From an uncultured Ruminococcus sp. (GTDB taxonomy: Bacteria > Bacillota > Clostridia > Oscillospirales > Ruminococcaceae): a DNA stretch of 7,029 nt. The translations under genes and the position numbers were made by a program. The notes under the pieces were generated by a model, which was given only the letters and a program-made list of their open reading frames with translations, was not told the origin of the DNA and ran no database searches. The stretch is taken from NCBI GenBank assembly GCA_947175975.1, contig CAMWOX010000083.1:1-7029 (forward strand), written 5' to 3'. This document shows positions 1-6,609 of the stretch, one piece after another. Every line of letters begins with the position of its first letter. Within the stretch, counting starts at the first letter, position 1.

Positions 1-2
1 CC

Positions 3-116
3 TTGGAAAAGCTGTATGAATATCCACATGCAGGGCAGGATGAAACGCTCTCGGACAAACTGCTTCGGGCGCTCACTGAACCAGATCCGGAAATTTCTAC
101 AAGTGAAGCACCATGA
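3..116 (+). CDS. C-terminal end of an upstream gene, probably the phage terminase small subunit (partial)
   Basis: This frame is open from the left edge and stops with TGA at 114-116. It encodes about 37 residues, beginning LEKLYEYPHAGQ and ending TSEAP. Its stop overlaps the start of the large terminase in an ATGA arrangement, which is typical of translationally coupled phage genes. The residues are acidic and mostly helix-compatible. The small terminase subunit, which recognises phage DNA and hands it to the large subunit, normally sits directly upstream of the large terminase, so that is the likely identity. The identification rests on position alone, because no helix-turn-helix is visible in the part present. 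A competing frame over the same bases (16-204) runs well into the terminase gene and is rejected as a shadow. Confidence 0.5.
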   Translation: MEKLYEYPHAGQDETLSDKLLRALTEPDPEISTSEAP

Positions 117-1357
117 AATTCACGTCATTCTCTCCCAAACAAAAACTAGCACTCCGCTGGTGGACAATCTCGGCATACCAGCATTACGATGCCTTAATCT
201 GTGACGGTGCTGTGAGAAGCGGCAAAACACTTTCCATGTCACTGGGATTTGTCTGCTGGGCAATGGTGAACTGGGATCATGCATCCCTTGCGATCTGTGG
301 AAAGACAATTACTTCCGTTGAAAGAAATTTAATCCGTCCATTCATTCCGATTCTGGAATCTGCCGGATTCTCTGTCAGACAGTATCTCAGCAAGCATTAT
401 CTGGATATTACAGCCTATCATCACACGAACAGATTTTATCTCTTCGGCGGAAAAGACGAAAGTTCCGCAGCTATGATCCAGGGTATGACGCTCTCCGGTG
501 TCTTACTGGATGAAGTGGCACTTATGCCAAGATCTTTTGTAGAGCAGGCACTGGCAAGATGTTCCGTTGACCGTGCCAAGCTCTGGTTCAACTGCAATCC
601 GGAACATCCGTATCATTGGTTCTATTTAGAATGGATCAAAAAAGCCGAACAGAAACATGCATTATACCTGCATTTTACCATGAATGACAATCCGTCTTTG
701 TCTGAATCCGTAAAAGAACGCTATGCCAGAACTTACGGCGGTATTTTCTATGACAGATTTATTCTCGGAAAATGGACAGTCTCGGAGGGTGTTGTCTATC
801 CGATGTTCCAGAAAAAAATACACGTTACAGATACAATCCCCGAATGCTGCCGCTATTTTATCTCATGTGACTATGGCACGGTCAATCCGACTTCAATGGG
901 ACTCTGGGGAGAATCTGACGGCATCTGGTACAGAATCCGGGAATATTATTTCGATTCCCGACGTGAGGGCATTCAGAAAACAGACGAAGAACATTATACT
1001 GCACTGGAATTACTCGCCGGCTCTCTGAAAATCGACGCTGTCATTATAGACCCGTCCGCAGCCAGTTTCATTGCCTGTGTGCATTCTCATCAGAAATTTC
1101 GAGTAATCAAAGCACGCAATGATGTCCTGTCCGGCATCCGGTTTGTCAGCAATGCACTCCGGCTCGAGCAGATCAGATTCCACAGTTCCTGCAAAGACAC
1201 ATTCCGGGAATTTACGCAATACTGCTGGAATACAAACAGTATCGGCGATGCACCACGCAAAGAATATGATCATGCCATGGACGACATCCGTTATTTTGTC
1301 AGCACAATCCTGTACAGCACACATGATCCATTTATTGCTATGAGCGTAAAACGCTGA
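113..1357 (+). CDS. terL: Phage terminase large subunit (PBSX-like packaging ATPase/nuclease)
   Basis: This 414-residue protein is the DNA-packaging motor. It hydrolyses ATP to drive phage DNA into the prohead through the portal, and its nuclease domain cuts the concatemer. The N-terminal ATPase has a Walker A loop GAVRSGKT (32-39) and a Walker B strand with catalytic acid GVLLDE (129-134). A coupling-type motif FNCNPEHPYHW lies at 159-169. The C-terminal RNase H-like nuclease shows the expected three acidic sites: D253 in SCDYG, D313 in IIDPS, and D390/D391 in DHAMDDIRYF. Length and motif order fit the PBSX-type large terminases and the protein looks intact. The ATG at 113 lacks a strong Shine-Dalgarno sequence, and translation probably depends on coupling through the 4-base overlap with the preceding gene. 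The portal follows 35 bases downstream. Confidence 0.95.
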   Translation: MKFTSFSPKQKLALRWWTISAYQHYDALICDGAVRSGKTLSMSLGFVCWAMVNWDHASLAICGKTITSVERNLIRPFIPILESAGFSVRQYLSKHYLDITAYHHTNRFYLFGGKDESSAAMIQGMTLSGVLLDEVALMPRSFVEQALARCSVDRAKLWFNCNPEHPYHWFYLEWIKKAEQKHALYLHFTMNDNPSLSESVKERYARTYGGIFYDRFILGKWTVSEGVVYPMFQKKIHVTDTIPECCRYFISCDYGTVNPTSMGLWGESDGIWYRIREYYFDSRREGIQKTDEEHYTALELLAGSLKIDAVIIDPSAASFIACVHSHQKFRVIKARNDVLSGIRFVSNALRLEQIRFHSSCKDTFREFTQYCWNTNSIGDAPRKEYDHAMDDIRYFVSTILYSTHDPFIAMSVKR

Positions 1358-1376
1358 AATAATATGATACCCTATC

Positions 1377-1384
1377 GAGGTGAT
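1377..1384 (+). promoter_or_regulatory. Ribosome binding site that supports the TTG start of the portal gene
   Basis: GAGGTGAT lies between the terminase stop and the portal reading frame. The GAGGTG core sits 10 bases before the TTG at 1393. The ATG at 1383 is in another frame and meets a stop after a few codons, so it cannot be the portal start. Confidence 0.65.
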
Positions 1385-1392
1385 GCAAAATC

Positions 1393-2541
1393 TTGAAACT
1401 GCATTCTAAAAAACAGAAACCCGAAAATTTTTCAATTCCGGCAATCCAGACAATCGGTATGAAAAAACCGGATGACTTTCCTGTACAGCTCTATGCCTAC
1501 GATTTATTTGACAAGATCCGGCGTACTGTGCCGCTTATTGATGCCGCCATTTCCAAGCTGATCCGCCTGACAGGTTCATTTCACATCCAGTGCAGTGATC
1601 CGAAACAGCAAAAAAATCTGGAAAATTTCTTCCAGAATGTGCCTGTAGGACTGACCGGACAATCAATTTATAGTTTCCTGGACTGCTATCTGGATAGCCT
1701 GCTGGTCTATGGAAATGCAGTCGGCGAAATCGTCATTGATAAGAACCATTCCCACATTGCCGGACTCTGGAATGGTAATGCGGCAGATCTGGTCATCCGA
1801 CCGGGCAGATCAGCACTGGAAAAACGCTATTTTCTCCGGACACCAGATGGTGAAACTGCCCTGAAATATCCAGAAAGAATCTTGTTCTCCGCACTCAAAC
1901 CACCCAGCGGCGGTATTTACGGCGTTTCACTTCTCCAAGGACTGCCAGCTTTTGCAGAAATCCTGCTCAGAATCTATGAGTGTGTCGGTCAGAATTTTGA
2001 CCGTGCCGGCAATGTTCGTTATGCTGTCACTTACAAGCCGTCATCTGATCCCGGTGATATGGCTTATGCAAGGGAACGAGCCGAGGCGATCGCTTCGGAA
2101 TGGTCTGCCGGGATGCAGGCGGCAAGATACGGCGAAGTACGGGATTTCGTTTCTGTCGGCGATATTGACATCCGTGTGATCGGTGCAGAGAGCGAAATGC
2201 CTCTGACAGAAATTCCTGTCCGGCAGCTATTGGAACAAATTCTCTCCAAGCTCTCCATTCCGCCGTTCCTGCTTGGTCTGAACTGGTCATCCACAGAACG
2301 CATGTCAACACAGCAAGCAGACATTCTCACTTCTGAGCTGGAATACTACCGGAGACTGCTAGAACCTGTGATCCTGAAAATTGCAGGGACTTATCTGCAA
2401 TATAACGGCACATTCTGCAATTTGCAGATCATCTGGGATAATATCAATCTCCAGGATGAAGTACAACTGGCACAGGCAAGACTCTGGAATGCACAGGCGG
2501 ACGAGCTGGAACAGGCAAATTCCCATTCATCCAATTCTTAA
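1393..2541 (+). CDS. Phage portal protein
   Basis: This 382-residue protein should form the dodecameric portal ring at one capsid vertex, the channel through which the terminase pumps DNA and to which the tail attaches. Portal-type features in order are: an N-terminal helix pair around 35-65; the LLVYGNAVGEIVID segment (103-116), typical of portal wing/stem strands; GVSLLQG (177-183), followed by the long helix that reads ILLRIYECVGQNFDRAGN (190-207); and SIPPFLLGL (288-296) with the downstream S/T-rich region and long helix around 302-325, matching the stem and tunnel-loop part of the family. The start is TTG, chosen because a good Shine-Dalgarno sequence precedes it and no in-frame ATG is nearby. 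The C-terminus is short and polar. No fused minor-head domain is present. The gene lies between terminase and capsid, the usual place for a portal. Confidence 0.9.
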   Translation: MKLHSKKQKPENFSIPAIQTIGMKKPDDFPVQLYAYDLFDKIRRTVPLIDAAISKLIRLTGSFHIQCSDPKQQKNLENFFQNVPVGLTGQSIYSFLDCYLDSLLVYGNAVGEIVIDKNHSHIAGLWNGNAADLVIRPGRSALEKRYFLRTPDGETALKYPERILFSALKPPSGGIYGVSLLQGLPAFAEILLRIYECVGQNFDRAGNVRYAVTYKPSSDPGDMAYARERAEAIASEWSAGMQAARYGEVRDFVSVGDIDIRVIGAESEMPLTEIPVRQLLEQILSKLSIPPFLLGLNWSSTERMSTQQADILTSELEYYRRLLEPVILKIAGTYLQYNGTFCNLQIIWDNINLQDEVQLAQARLWNAQADELEQANSHSSNS

Positions 2542-2574
2542 TCATGATTTCTATTTTTATGGAGGTATATATCT

Positions 2575-3555
2575 ATGTATCAGGAAAATTACAATCAGGT
2601 CAGACTTGAAAAAGGCATGTATCACCTGGCGAACAAGAGCTTTTTACAGGCTCTGGAAGAGGCAGACGCTTCTTCTGCGTATGAAAATACACCCCTTGCC
2701 GGACTGGATGCTTATGAGCGTCAGCTCAAACGTTTTGATATTCATGTCAGCGGCGTAAACTGCGACAGAGTGGAAAAATTCTTCACAACAACAGAAAGTG
2801 CCGTCCTGTTTCCGGAATTTATCCGCCGTGCAGTGATCCAGGGCATGGAAGATGCGATACTCTCTGATATTACGGCTGTGGTCTCTTGGAGTGAATCCAA
2901 TCGTTATCAAGGCTGTGCGTTGACAGATACCACTGCATACAGCACAACCACCGCAGGTACAGCAATGCCTGTTTCCAGCATTCTGGAAAGTGCAACTGTT
3001 TCAACAATCGAAAAATATGGAAGAATTGTTCAGGCATCCTATGAGGCAGTCCGTCAGCAGAGACTGGATGTCTTTGCACTGATGCTGCGTCGGATCGGCA
3101 AACAACTTGCAGATAGTATTGTTGCCAAAGCAATTCTGGCCATGAAAAACACTGCCAATGCAACAAAGACAACTGTCACAACAGCAAATTTTGCTTATTC
3201 TGATCTGGCAAATCTATATGGCAAATTCAAAAGTTTCAACATGAAGGTCTTACTGGCTTCTCCTGCTGTGATGGCAAAAATCCTGGTCATGGATCAGATG
3301 CTGGAGGCTTCCTCCAAAGATGTAACCGAAATTCGTCTGCCATTCGGCACAAAATTAATCAACTGCTCACAGATGGAAGACACGGTTCTGCTTGGTATTG
3401 ATACAGACTTTGCACTGGAACAGATCCAGAGCAGTGATGTCATCCTGGAAACAGATAAACTAATTGACAGACAGCTCGATTGTATTGGCATTTCCGTCAA
3501 TGTCGGATTCAGAGTGCTGATGACGGATGCCATCAAAATGATTCAGTTCTCTTAA
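2575..3555 (+). CDS. Major capsid protein, HK97 fold
   Basis: This 326-residue protein is the likely shell subunit. The strong GGAGG at 2561-2565, 9 bases before the ATG, suits a highly expressed structural gene. The pattern fits the HK97 fold: a helical N-terminal arm (about 1-75); an E-loop-like stretch rich in Ser/Thr (about 103-145); a long amphipathic spine helix (about 152-192, SYEAVRQQRLDVFALMLRRI and onward); an A-domain segment beginning SDLANLYGKFKSFNMKVLLAS (about 209-229); and a C-terminal return to the P-domain ending in VNVGFRVLMTDAIKMI (308-323). No separate scaffold gene precedes it. The N-terminal 70 or so residues are charged and helical and could act as a built-in scaffold removed by the downstream protease, but no cleavage site can be assigned by eye. 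The identification combines fold pattern, size and position. Confidence 0.87.
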   Translation: MYQENYNQVRLEKGMYHLANKSFLQALEEADASSAYENTPLAGLDAYERQLKRFDIHVSGVNCDRVEKFFTTTESAVLFPEFIRRAVIQGMEDAILSDITAVVSWSESNRYQGCALTDTTAYSTTTAGTAMPVSSILESATVSTIEKYGRIVQASYEAVRQQRLDVFALMLRRIGKQLADSIVAKAILAMKNTANATKTTVTTANFAYSDLANLYGKFKSFNMKVLLASPAVMAKILVMDQMLEASSKDVTEIRLPFGTKLINCSQMEDTVLLGIDTDFALEQIQSSDVILETDKLIDRQLDCIGISVNVGFRVLMTDAIKMIQFS

Positions 3556-3564
3556 AATCTGAAG

Positions 3565-3603
3565 CACAGAATCACAGCAGGGGATTTTCCCCTGCTCTCT
3601 GTG
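3565..3603 (+). promoter_or_regulatory. Strong intercistronic hairpin between capsid and protease genes
   Basis: AGCAGGGGA (3576-3584) pairs perfectly with TCCCCTGCT (3588-3596) around a 3-base loop. An outer 6-pair helix, CACAGA (3565-3570) with TCTGTG (3598-3603), extends it across an asymmetric internal loop. The following bases are not T-rich, so this is not a classic intrinsic terminator. A processing site, a 3' stabiliser of the capsid mRNA or a weak attenuator would fit. It lies wholly between the capsid stop and the next ribosome binding site. Confidence 0.7.
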
Positions 3604-3627
3604 AAATCCTGAAAGGAGTATGCATTT

Positions 3628-4443
3628 ATGAACAATCTCGAAAAAATCAACCAGTTCACAAGGCGGGAGCTGCAAGAAGAGGAAGTCTACCAGTTTGATG
3701 TAATCCTCTGTGATAATAATATCGACCGTGATCTGGAATGCTTTTCTGATCATGCACTTGCACAGATGCAAAAATTATTCATCGGCAAAACCGGAATTTT
3801 TGATCATAATCTGAAATCCAACAACCAGACTGCCAGAATTTTTGATACAGAACTTGTTAGATCACCAGATCAGAAAACAAAAGACGGCAGACCATTAATT
3901 TCCCTGAAAGCCAATGCCTACATGATCCGGACGGATTCTAATTCTGATTTCATCCGGGAAATTGATGCCGGAATCAAAAAAGAAGTCAGTGTTTCCTGCT
4001 GTGCCGGAAAACAGATCTGTTCTGTATGCGGTGCAGACCGACGTGAAAGTGTCTGCAATCACATTCCAGGCAATTATTACGGCGAAAAATACTGTTGTGT
4101 GATCCTGGATGATGTCCAGGATGCCTACGAATGGAGCTTTGTTGCCGTTCCGGCACAGCCTGCTGCCGGCGTGACAAAATATTTCAATCATGATCATTCC
4201 CAGTATGTTTCTGAAAAAAATCATCCGGAACTCTCGAAACTGCTCACAGAACTGGAATTACAGATGCGTACAGAAGTCTTTCAGCTCTGCGGTAGACAAG
4301 GTGCTGTTTCCAAAGCACTGAGAACAGCCGCTGACAAAATGGATTTGCAGGAACTCCTGCATTTCAAGCAGTCTCTGCTGGAAGAACAGAAACAGGATAT
4401 TTCCGAGGCAGAAGTACAGCTTGCTGCATTCCGGCAAAGATAA
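3628..4443 (+). CDS. Prohead-protease-like protein with Cys/His-rich insert and helical C-terminal (scaffold-like) tail
   Basis: This 271-residue protein starts at an ATG with AAGGAG at 3613-3618, 9 bases upstream. The first 185 residues resemble the herpesvirus/HK97-type prohead protease fold. After the opening strand FDVILCDNNIDRD (23-35) comes GIFDHN with His60 as candidate catalytic histidine. IKKEVSVSC (116-124) then offers Ser121 or Ser123 as nucleophile, and YEWSFVAVPAQPAAGV (167-182) closes the fold. Between these lies an insert with C131-x2-C134 and C143-x-H145 that could bind a metal. Residues about 198-271 are charged and helical, like a scaffold or coiled-coil domain. Such proteases trim scaffold and capsid arms inside the prohead. 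The gene follows the capsid gene, whereas in most siphophage clusters the protease precedes it. The protease assignment is inferred from pattern; a non-catalytic head protein is the main alternative. Confidence 0.65.
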   Translation: MNNLEKINQFTRRELQEEEVYQFDVILCDNNIDRDLECFSDHALAQMQKLFIGKTGIFDHNLKSNNQTARIFDTELVRSPDQKTKDGRPLISLKANAYMIRTDSNSDFIREIDAGIKKEVSVSCCAGKQICSVCGADRRESVCNHIPGNYYGEKYCCVILDDVQDAYEWSFVAVPAQPAAGVTKYFNHDHSQYVSEKNHPELSKLLTELELQMRTEVFQLCGRQGAVSKALRTAADKMDLQELLHFKQSLLEEQKQDISEAEVQLAAFRQR

Positions 4444-4447
4444 GGAG
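4442..4447 (+). promoter_or_regulatory. Ribosome binding site that sets the start of the connector-type gene at 4457
   Basis: AAGGAG overlaps the stop codon of the preceding gene. The ATG at 4448 touches it directly and the ATG at 4421 lies upstream of it, so neither is well placed. The ATG at 4457 is 9 bases downstream and is preferred. Confidence 0.65.
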
Positions 4448-4456
4448 ATGGGATCT

Positions 4457-4813
4457 ATGAACATGCAGGTTATTACTTCATTGTTTTCGCTGTTCTCCGG
4501 TGAAAACGATACAGATCATTTTTTACCAATTTTGACTACCGCCTGTGAAGAAGTCACATCCATTTTGCGGGAAAGTGCAGATACAAGCGAAACCCGTCTG
4601 TGCTATCTTGTTGCCGCAGTGGCGAATCTGCGTTATACGGAAATCTATGGTGCAAGAGAAAATGCACTTGCAACTTATGCCGGAACGATTGCCAGGGAAT
4701 CTGATGCCACACACCAGCTCCATTTTGCACAGCAGCTTGTGAAATCCTATCAGGGACTTTGCCGGGATCTGATCCGGGATTCCGGTGCATTCCTGTTTTC
4801 TGTAAAGGGGTGA
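4457..4813 (+). CDS. Small helical protein, probable head-tail connector/adaptor
   Basis: From the preferred start this is 118 residues; the longest open frame from 4421 would add 12 residues and overlap the protease gene. The protein is nearly all helix: FLPILTTACEEVTSILRE, then LCYLVAAVANLRYTEIYGAR, then a third helix around LHFAQQLVKSYQGLCRDLI. The helical-bundle pattern and its position after the capsid and protease genes match gp6/YqbG-type adaptor proteins, which form a ring beneath the portal and receive the tail. No catalytic motif or membrane segment is visible. It ends 5 bases before the next start codon and carries that gene's ribosome binding site inside its last codons. The connector role is inferred from architecture and gene order. 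Confidence 0.55.
   Translation: MNMQVITSLFSLFSGENDTDHFLPILTTACEEVTSILRESADTSETRLCYLVAAVANLRYTEIYGARENALATYAGTIARESDATHQLHFAQQLVKSYQGLCRDLIRDSGAFLFSVKG
4804..4810 (+). promoter_or_regulatory. Ribosome binding site that sets the start of the tail-terminator-like gene at 4819
   Basis: AAAGGGG ends 8 bases before the ATG at 4819. The frame also opens at 4759, but that start lies deep inside the preceding gene and has no comparable site, so 4819 is preferred. Confidence 0.6.
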
Positions 4814-4818
4814 TTTTT

Positions 4819-5235
4819 ATGCAGGATTTATTATCAGAACTGGTCAATATTCTAAAAGAAAATAATCCGGAGTTTGAAATTTATGCTTCCTATGATGCAA
4901 TTCCTGTCAGATCCAAATCACAGAAATTATTTGTAGTCGTCTCCCAGGAGCATATTAAATTAAGCAATTCTGCATATGACGGACAAAAGACTATTTCCAG
5001 TTTCACAGCAGATTTCCGGATCTCCGTGCTTGTTCCTATGATAACTCCCTGTGAAAGAATCCTGGAATTTTTCTACAGCAGAATTGTCCCTCCGATGCAC
5101 CGTACCGGCTGTATGCTGCATGAGATGCAGGCAGATGCGCCGGGTGTAGATGTCAAGCTCCAGAAATTAGTTTACAGCGGTCTGTTCCGCCTGCGTGGAC
5201 TCTATGTCCCGGAAATTCCGGAGGTGACGGAATGA
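4819..5235 (+). CDS. Tail-terminator-like or head-tail joining protein
   Basis: This 138-residue protein has an N-terminal helix (MQDLLSELVNILKEN), a strand segment around FEIYASYDAIPVRS, a core strand LFVVVSQEHIKLS, and further strands and a helix around FRISVLVPMITPCERILEFFYSRIV. This alternating alpha/beta layout is typical of tail terminator or tail completion proteins, which cap the tail tube and join it to the head. No enzyme motif is seen. It lies between the connector-type gene and two tail-type genes, where a tail terminator belongs. Its stop overlaps the next start in an ATGA arrangement, and the next gene's GGAGGTGA lies inside its last codons. The identification relies on size, predicted layout and order; a generic minor structural protein is possible. 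Confidence 0.5.
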   Translation: MQDLLSELVNILKENNPEFEIYASYDAIPVRSKSQKLFVVVSQEHIKLSNSAYDGQKTISSFTADFRISVLVPMITPCERILEFFYSRIVPPMHRTGCMLHEMQADAPGVDVKLQKLVYSGLFRLRGLYVPEIPEVTE

Positions 5236-5618
5236 GTTTTCAGCTCCGGAATCCGGATTATTTCCCTATACAGATCGGTGAACTGCTGATTTATCTGTCT
5301 GATTATCAGATTTCTGAAAGCAGTTCCCTGAAAGAATCCGGCACAGCAGACGGCAATGTAATTCTGACATCCTGTTTTGAAATGGGAATCAGATTAAAAT
5401 TAAAAGGCAGACTTGCACCGGATCACACACCGGAACAGGTAATTGCTGTGCTGTCCGGAAATATGCTGTGTCCGCAGGATCTGCATATCCGGGATCTGGT
5501 ATATCCGGATGCGATGCTGTGTGGATTCACAGTCAGTGAAAATTCTGAAATGCCGGATATTTCTCTGATTTTTTACTGTAATCAGAAACCTGTTCTGCCG
5601 GAGGTAAATAATGCCTGA
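5232..5618 (+). CDS. Small beta-rich tail-associated protein of unknown family
   Basis: This 128-residue protein starts at ATG 5232 with an excellent GGAGGTGA at 5220-5227. I do not recognise the family. It has short beta-type segments: IGELLIYLSDYQIS near the N-terminus, then VILTSCFEMGIRLKLKGRLA, then a helix-like PEQVIAVLSGN, and a final pair around DLVYPDAMLCGFTVS and ISLIFYC. That beta-sandwich-like pattern could belong to a tail-tube-fold or baseplate adaptor protein. It sits between the tail-terminator-like gene and the hub-like gene, overlapping both (4 and 8 bases), so it is co-translated with them. No signal peptide, membrane segment or catalytic motif is visible. A tail structural role is inference from position only. 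Confidence 0.5.
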   Translation: MSFQLRNPDYFPIQIGELLIYLSDYQISESSSLKESGTADGNVILTSCFEMGIRLKLKGRLAPDHTPEQVIAVLSGNMLCPQDLHIRDLVYPDAMLCGFTVSENSEMPDISLIFYCNQKPVLPEVNNA

Positions 5619-6549
5619 ATTTCCCAGAAATTATGCTCTGAAAATCCGCCTGTTCTATGATGATGCCTATGAAGAATACCAAAACTGCACTGCATTTTCT
5701 CTGGAACGGGAAGCCTATACACCTTATGACACTGTTACAGCAACACTGCCTGCTGAGGACATCTCCTCCCAACAGATCAGCCGGATTGGTGTCTGGCTCG
5801 GAGAAACCAGGATCTTTCTTGGCTTGGTAGATTCTATCCGGTTCTATTTCAGGAATCAAAAAAAATTTCTCAGAATCCGTTCCAAGAGTTTTACTTCGCT
5901 TCTAACCCAGAATGAATTGCCATCCGGTCTTCACAGCAATCTGACAATCCATGATTTACTGGAAAATTTCTACCAGTTTCCCTATATCACGCATGAAGAT
6001 TTCCCGAATACAGGCTATATCTTTGTGAAATCCGGGAATACCATGTGGGACGGCGTTGTCAGCTTCGGCTACAAGCTCACGGGTCACTATCCGTATGTGA
6101 TGCAGAATCATATCTGCTTATCTAAACCAAAAGGCGATTATTCCACGGAATTTACACCGGATCAGATTCTGGAATACGGCACAATTCAGGAATATTCCAA
6201 AATGATCAGTCATTATCATATGTCGGATCTGCTCGATACACCGGATGCTTTCATAGAACAAAATCCACTTGCCGGAAAAGCAGAAATCGTCCGCCACAAG
6301 CATATTGATTTTGACCAGTCTTTCCGCCATGCACCACAACTGGCATTGACCTACCGCAATGCCTATTCCAACCGTGGATGCCGGGCAGATTATCTGGTTT
6401 ATGACGGATTTTATAATGAACAGATCGGGCATAAAATCACATATGACCAGATTCAAGATCAGATGGTCTGCAAAGTGCAGGCAGTGTTCAATTCCCAAGG
6501 ATTCCGTACAAAATTAATCTGCTATCAGGACAATTTCTATAATAATTAA
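5611..6549 (+). CDS. Tail hub / baseplate protein, late control gene D-like
   Basis: This 312-residue protein starts at an ATG 6 bases after GGAGG (5600-5604) and overlaps the previous gene by 8 bases. The N-terminal region (about 8-100) has the order seen in gpD/gp27/XkdQ-type hubs: a strand-rich opening, SLEREAYTPYDTVTATLPAED (30-50), then VWLGETRIFLGLVDSIRF (61-78), then strands leading to RSKSFTSLLTQNE (90-102). The middle part, LTIHDLLENFYQFPYITHED (111-130), matches the helical segment that follows the first barrel. A second barrel-like region follows to the end. Hubs of this type form a trimer at the tail tip and carry the tail lysozyme or tip. No lysozyme or peptidase domain is attached here. 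It is the last gene of the operon. An exact subfamily cannot be named. Confidence 0.65.
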   Translation: MPEFPRNYALKIRLFYDDAYEEYQNCTAFSLEREAYTPYDTVTATLPAEDISSQQISRIGVWLGETRIFLGLVDSIRFYFRNQKKFLRIRSKSFTSLLTQNELPSGLHSNLTIHDLLENFYQFPYITHEDFPNTGYIFVKSGNTMWDGVVSFGYKLTGHYPYVMQNHICLSKPKGDYSTEFTPDQILEYGTIQEYSKMISHYHMSDLLDTPDAFIEQNPLAGKAEIVRHKHIDFDQSFRHAPQLALTYRNAYSNRGCRADYLVYDGFYNEQIGHKITYDQIQDQMVCKVQAVFNSQGFRTKLICYQDNFYNN

Positions 6550-6554
6550 AATCC

Positions 6555-6568
6555 CTGTTCCGGAACAG
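6555..6568. repeat. Perfect 14-base palindrome after the last gene
   Basis: CTGTTCCGGAACAG is fully self-complementary and lies 5 bases after the hub-like gene's stop codon. Four T bases follow on the plus strand. It could add to transcription termination of the operon or be a protein binding site. Because it is short and has no loop, a strong terminator role on its own is unlikely. Confidence 0.5.
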
Positions 6569-6581
6569 TTTTGATAAATAT

Positions 6582-6609
6582 ACCCCCCTGTATGCGCAAA
6601 CAGGGGGGT
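6582..6609. terminator. GC-rich hairpin, probable bidirectional terminator between convergent transcripts
   Basis: ACCCCCCTGT (6582-6591) pairs perfectly with ACAGGGGGGT (6600-6609) around an 8-base loop. On the plus strand TTAATTT follows the stem; on the minus strand ATATTTATC follows. Both tails are only moderately T-rich, but the stem is very stable. It ends the phage operon from the left and would end the minus-strand RNA that starts at the promoter near 6907. Confidence 0.8.

Noticed and set aside
723..1028. 101-codon plus-strand frame inside the large terminase gene
   Set aside because: It overlaps the nuclease domain of the intact terminase, whose motifs fix the true frame.
2027..2330. 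Minus-strand open frames inside the portal gene
   Set aside because: They are antisense shadows of a well-supported portal gene, with no ribosome binding sites and no recognisable content.
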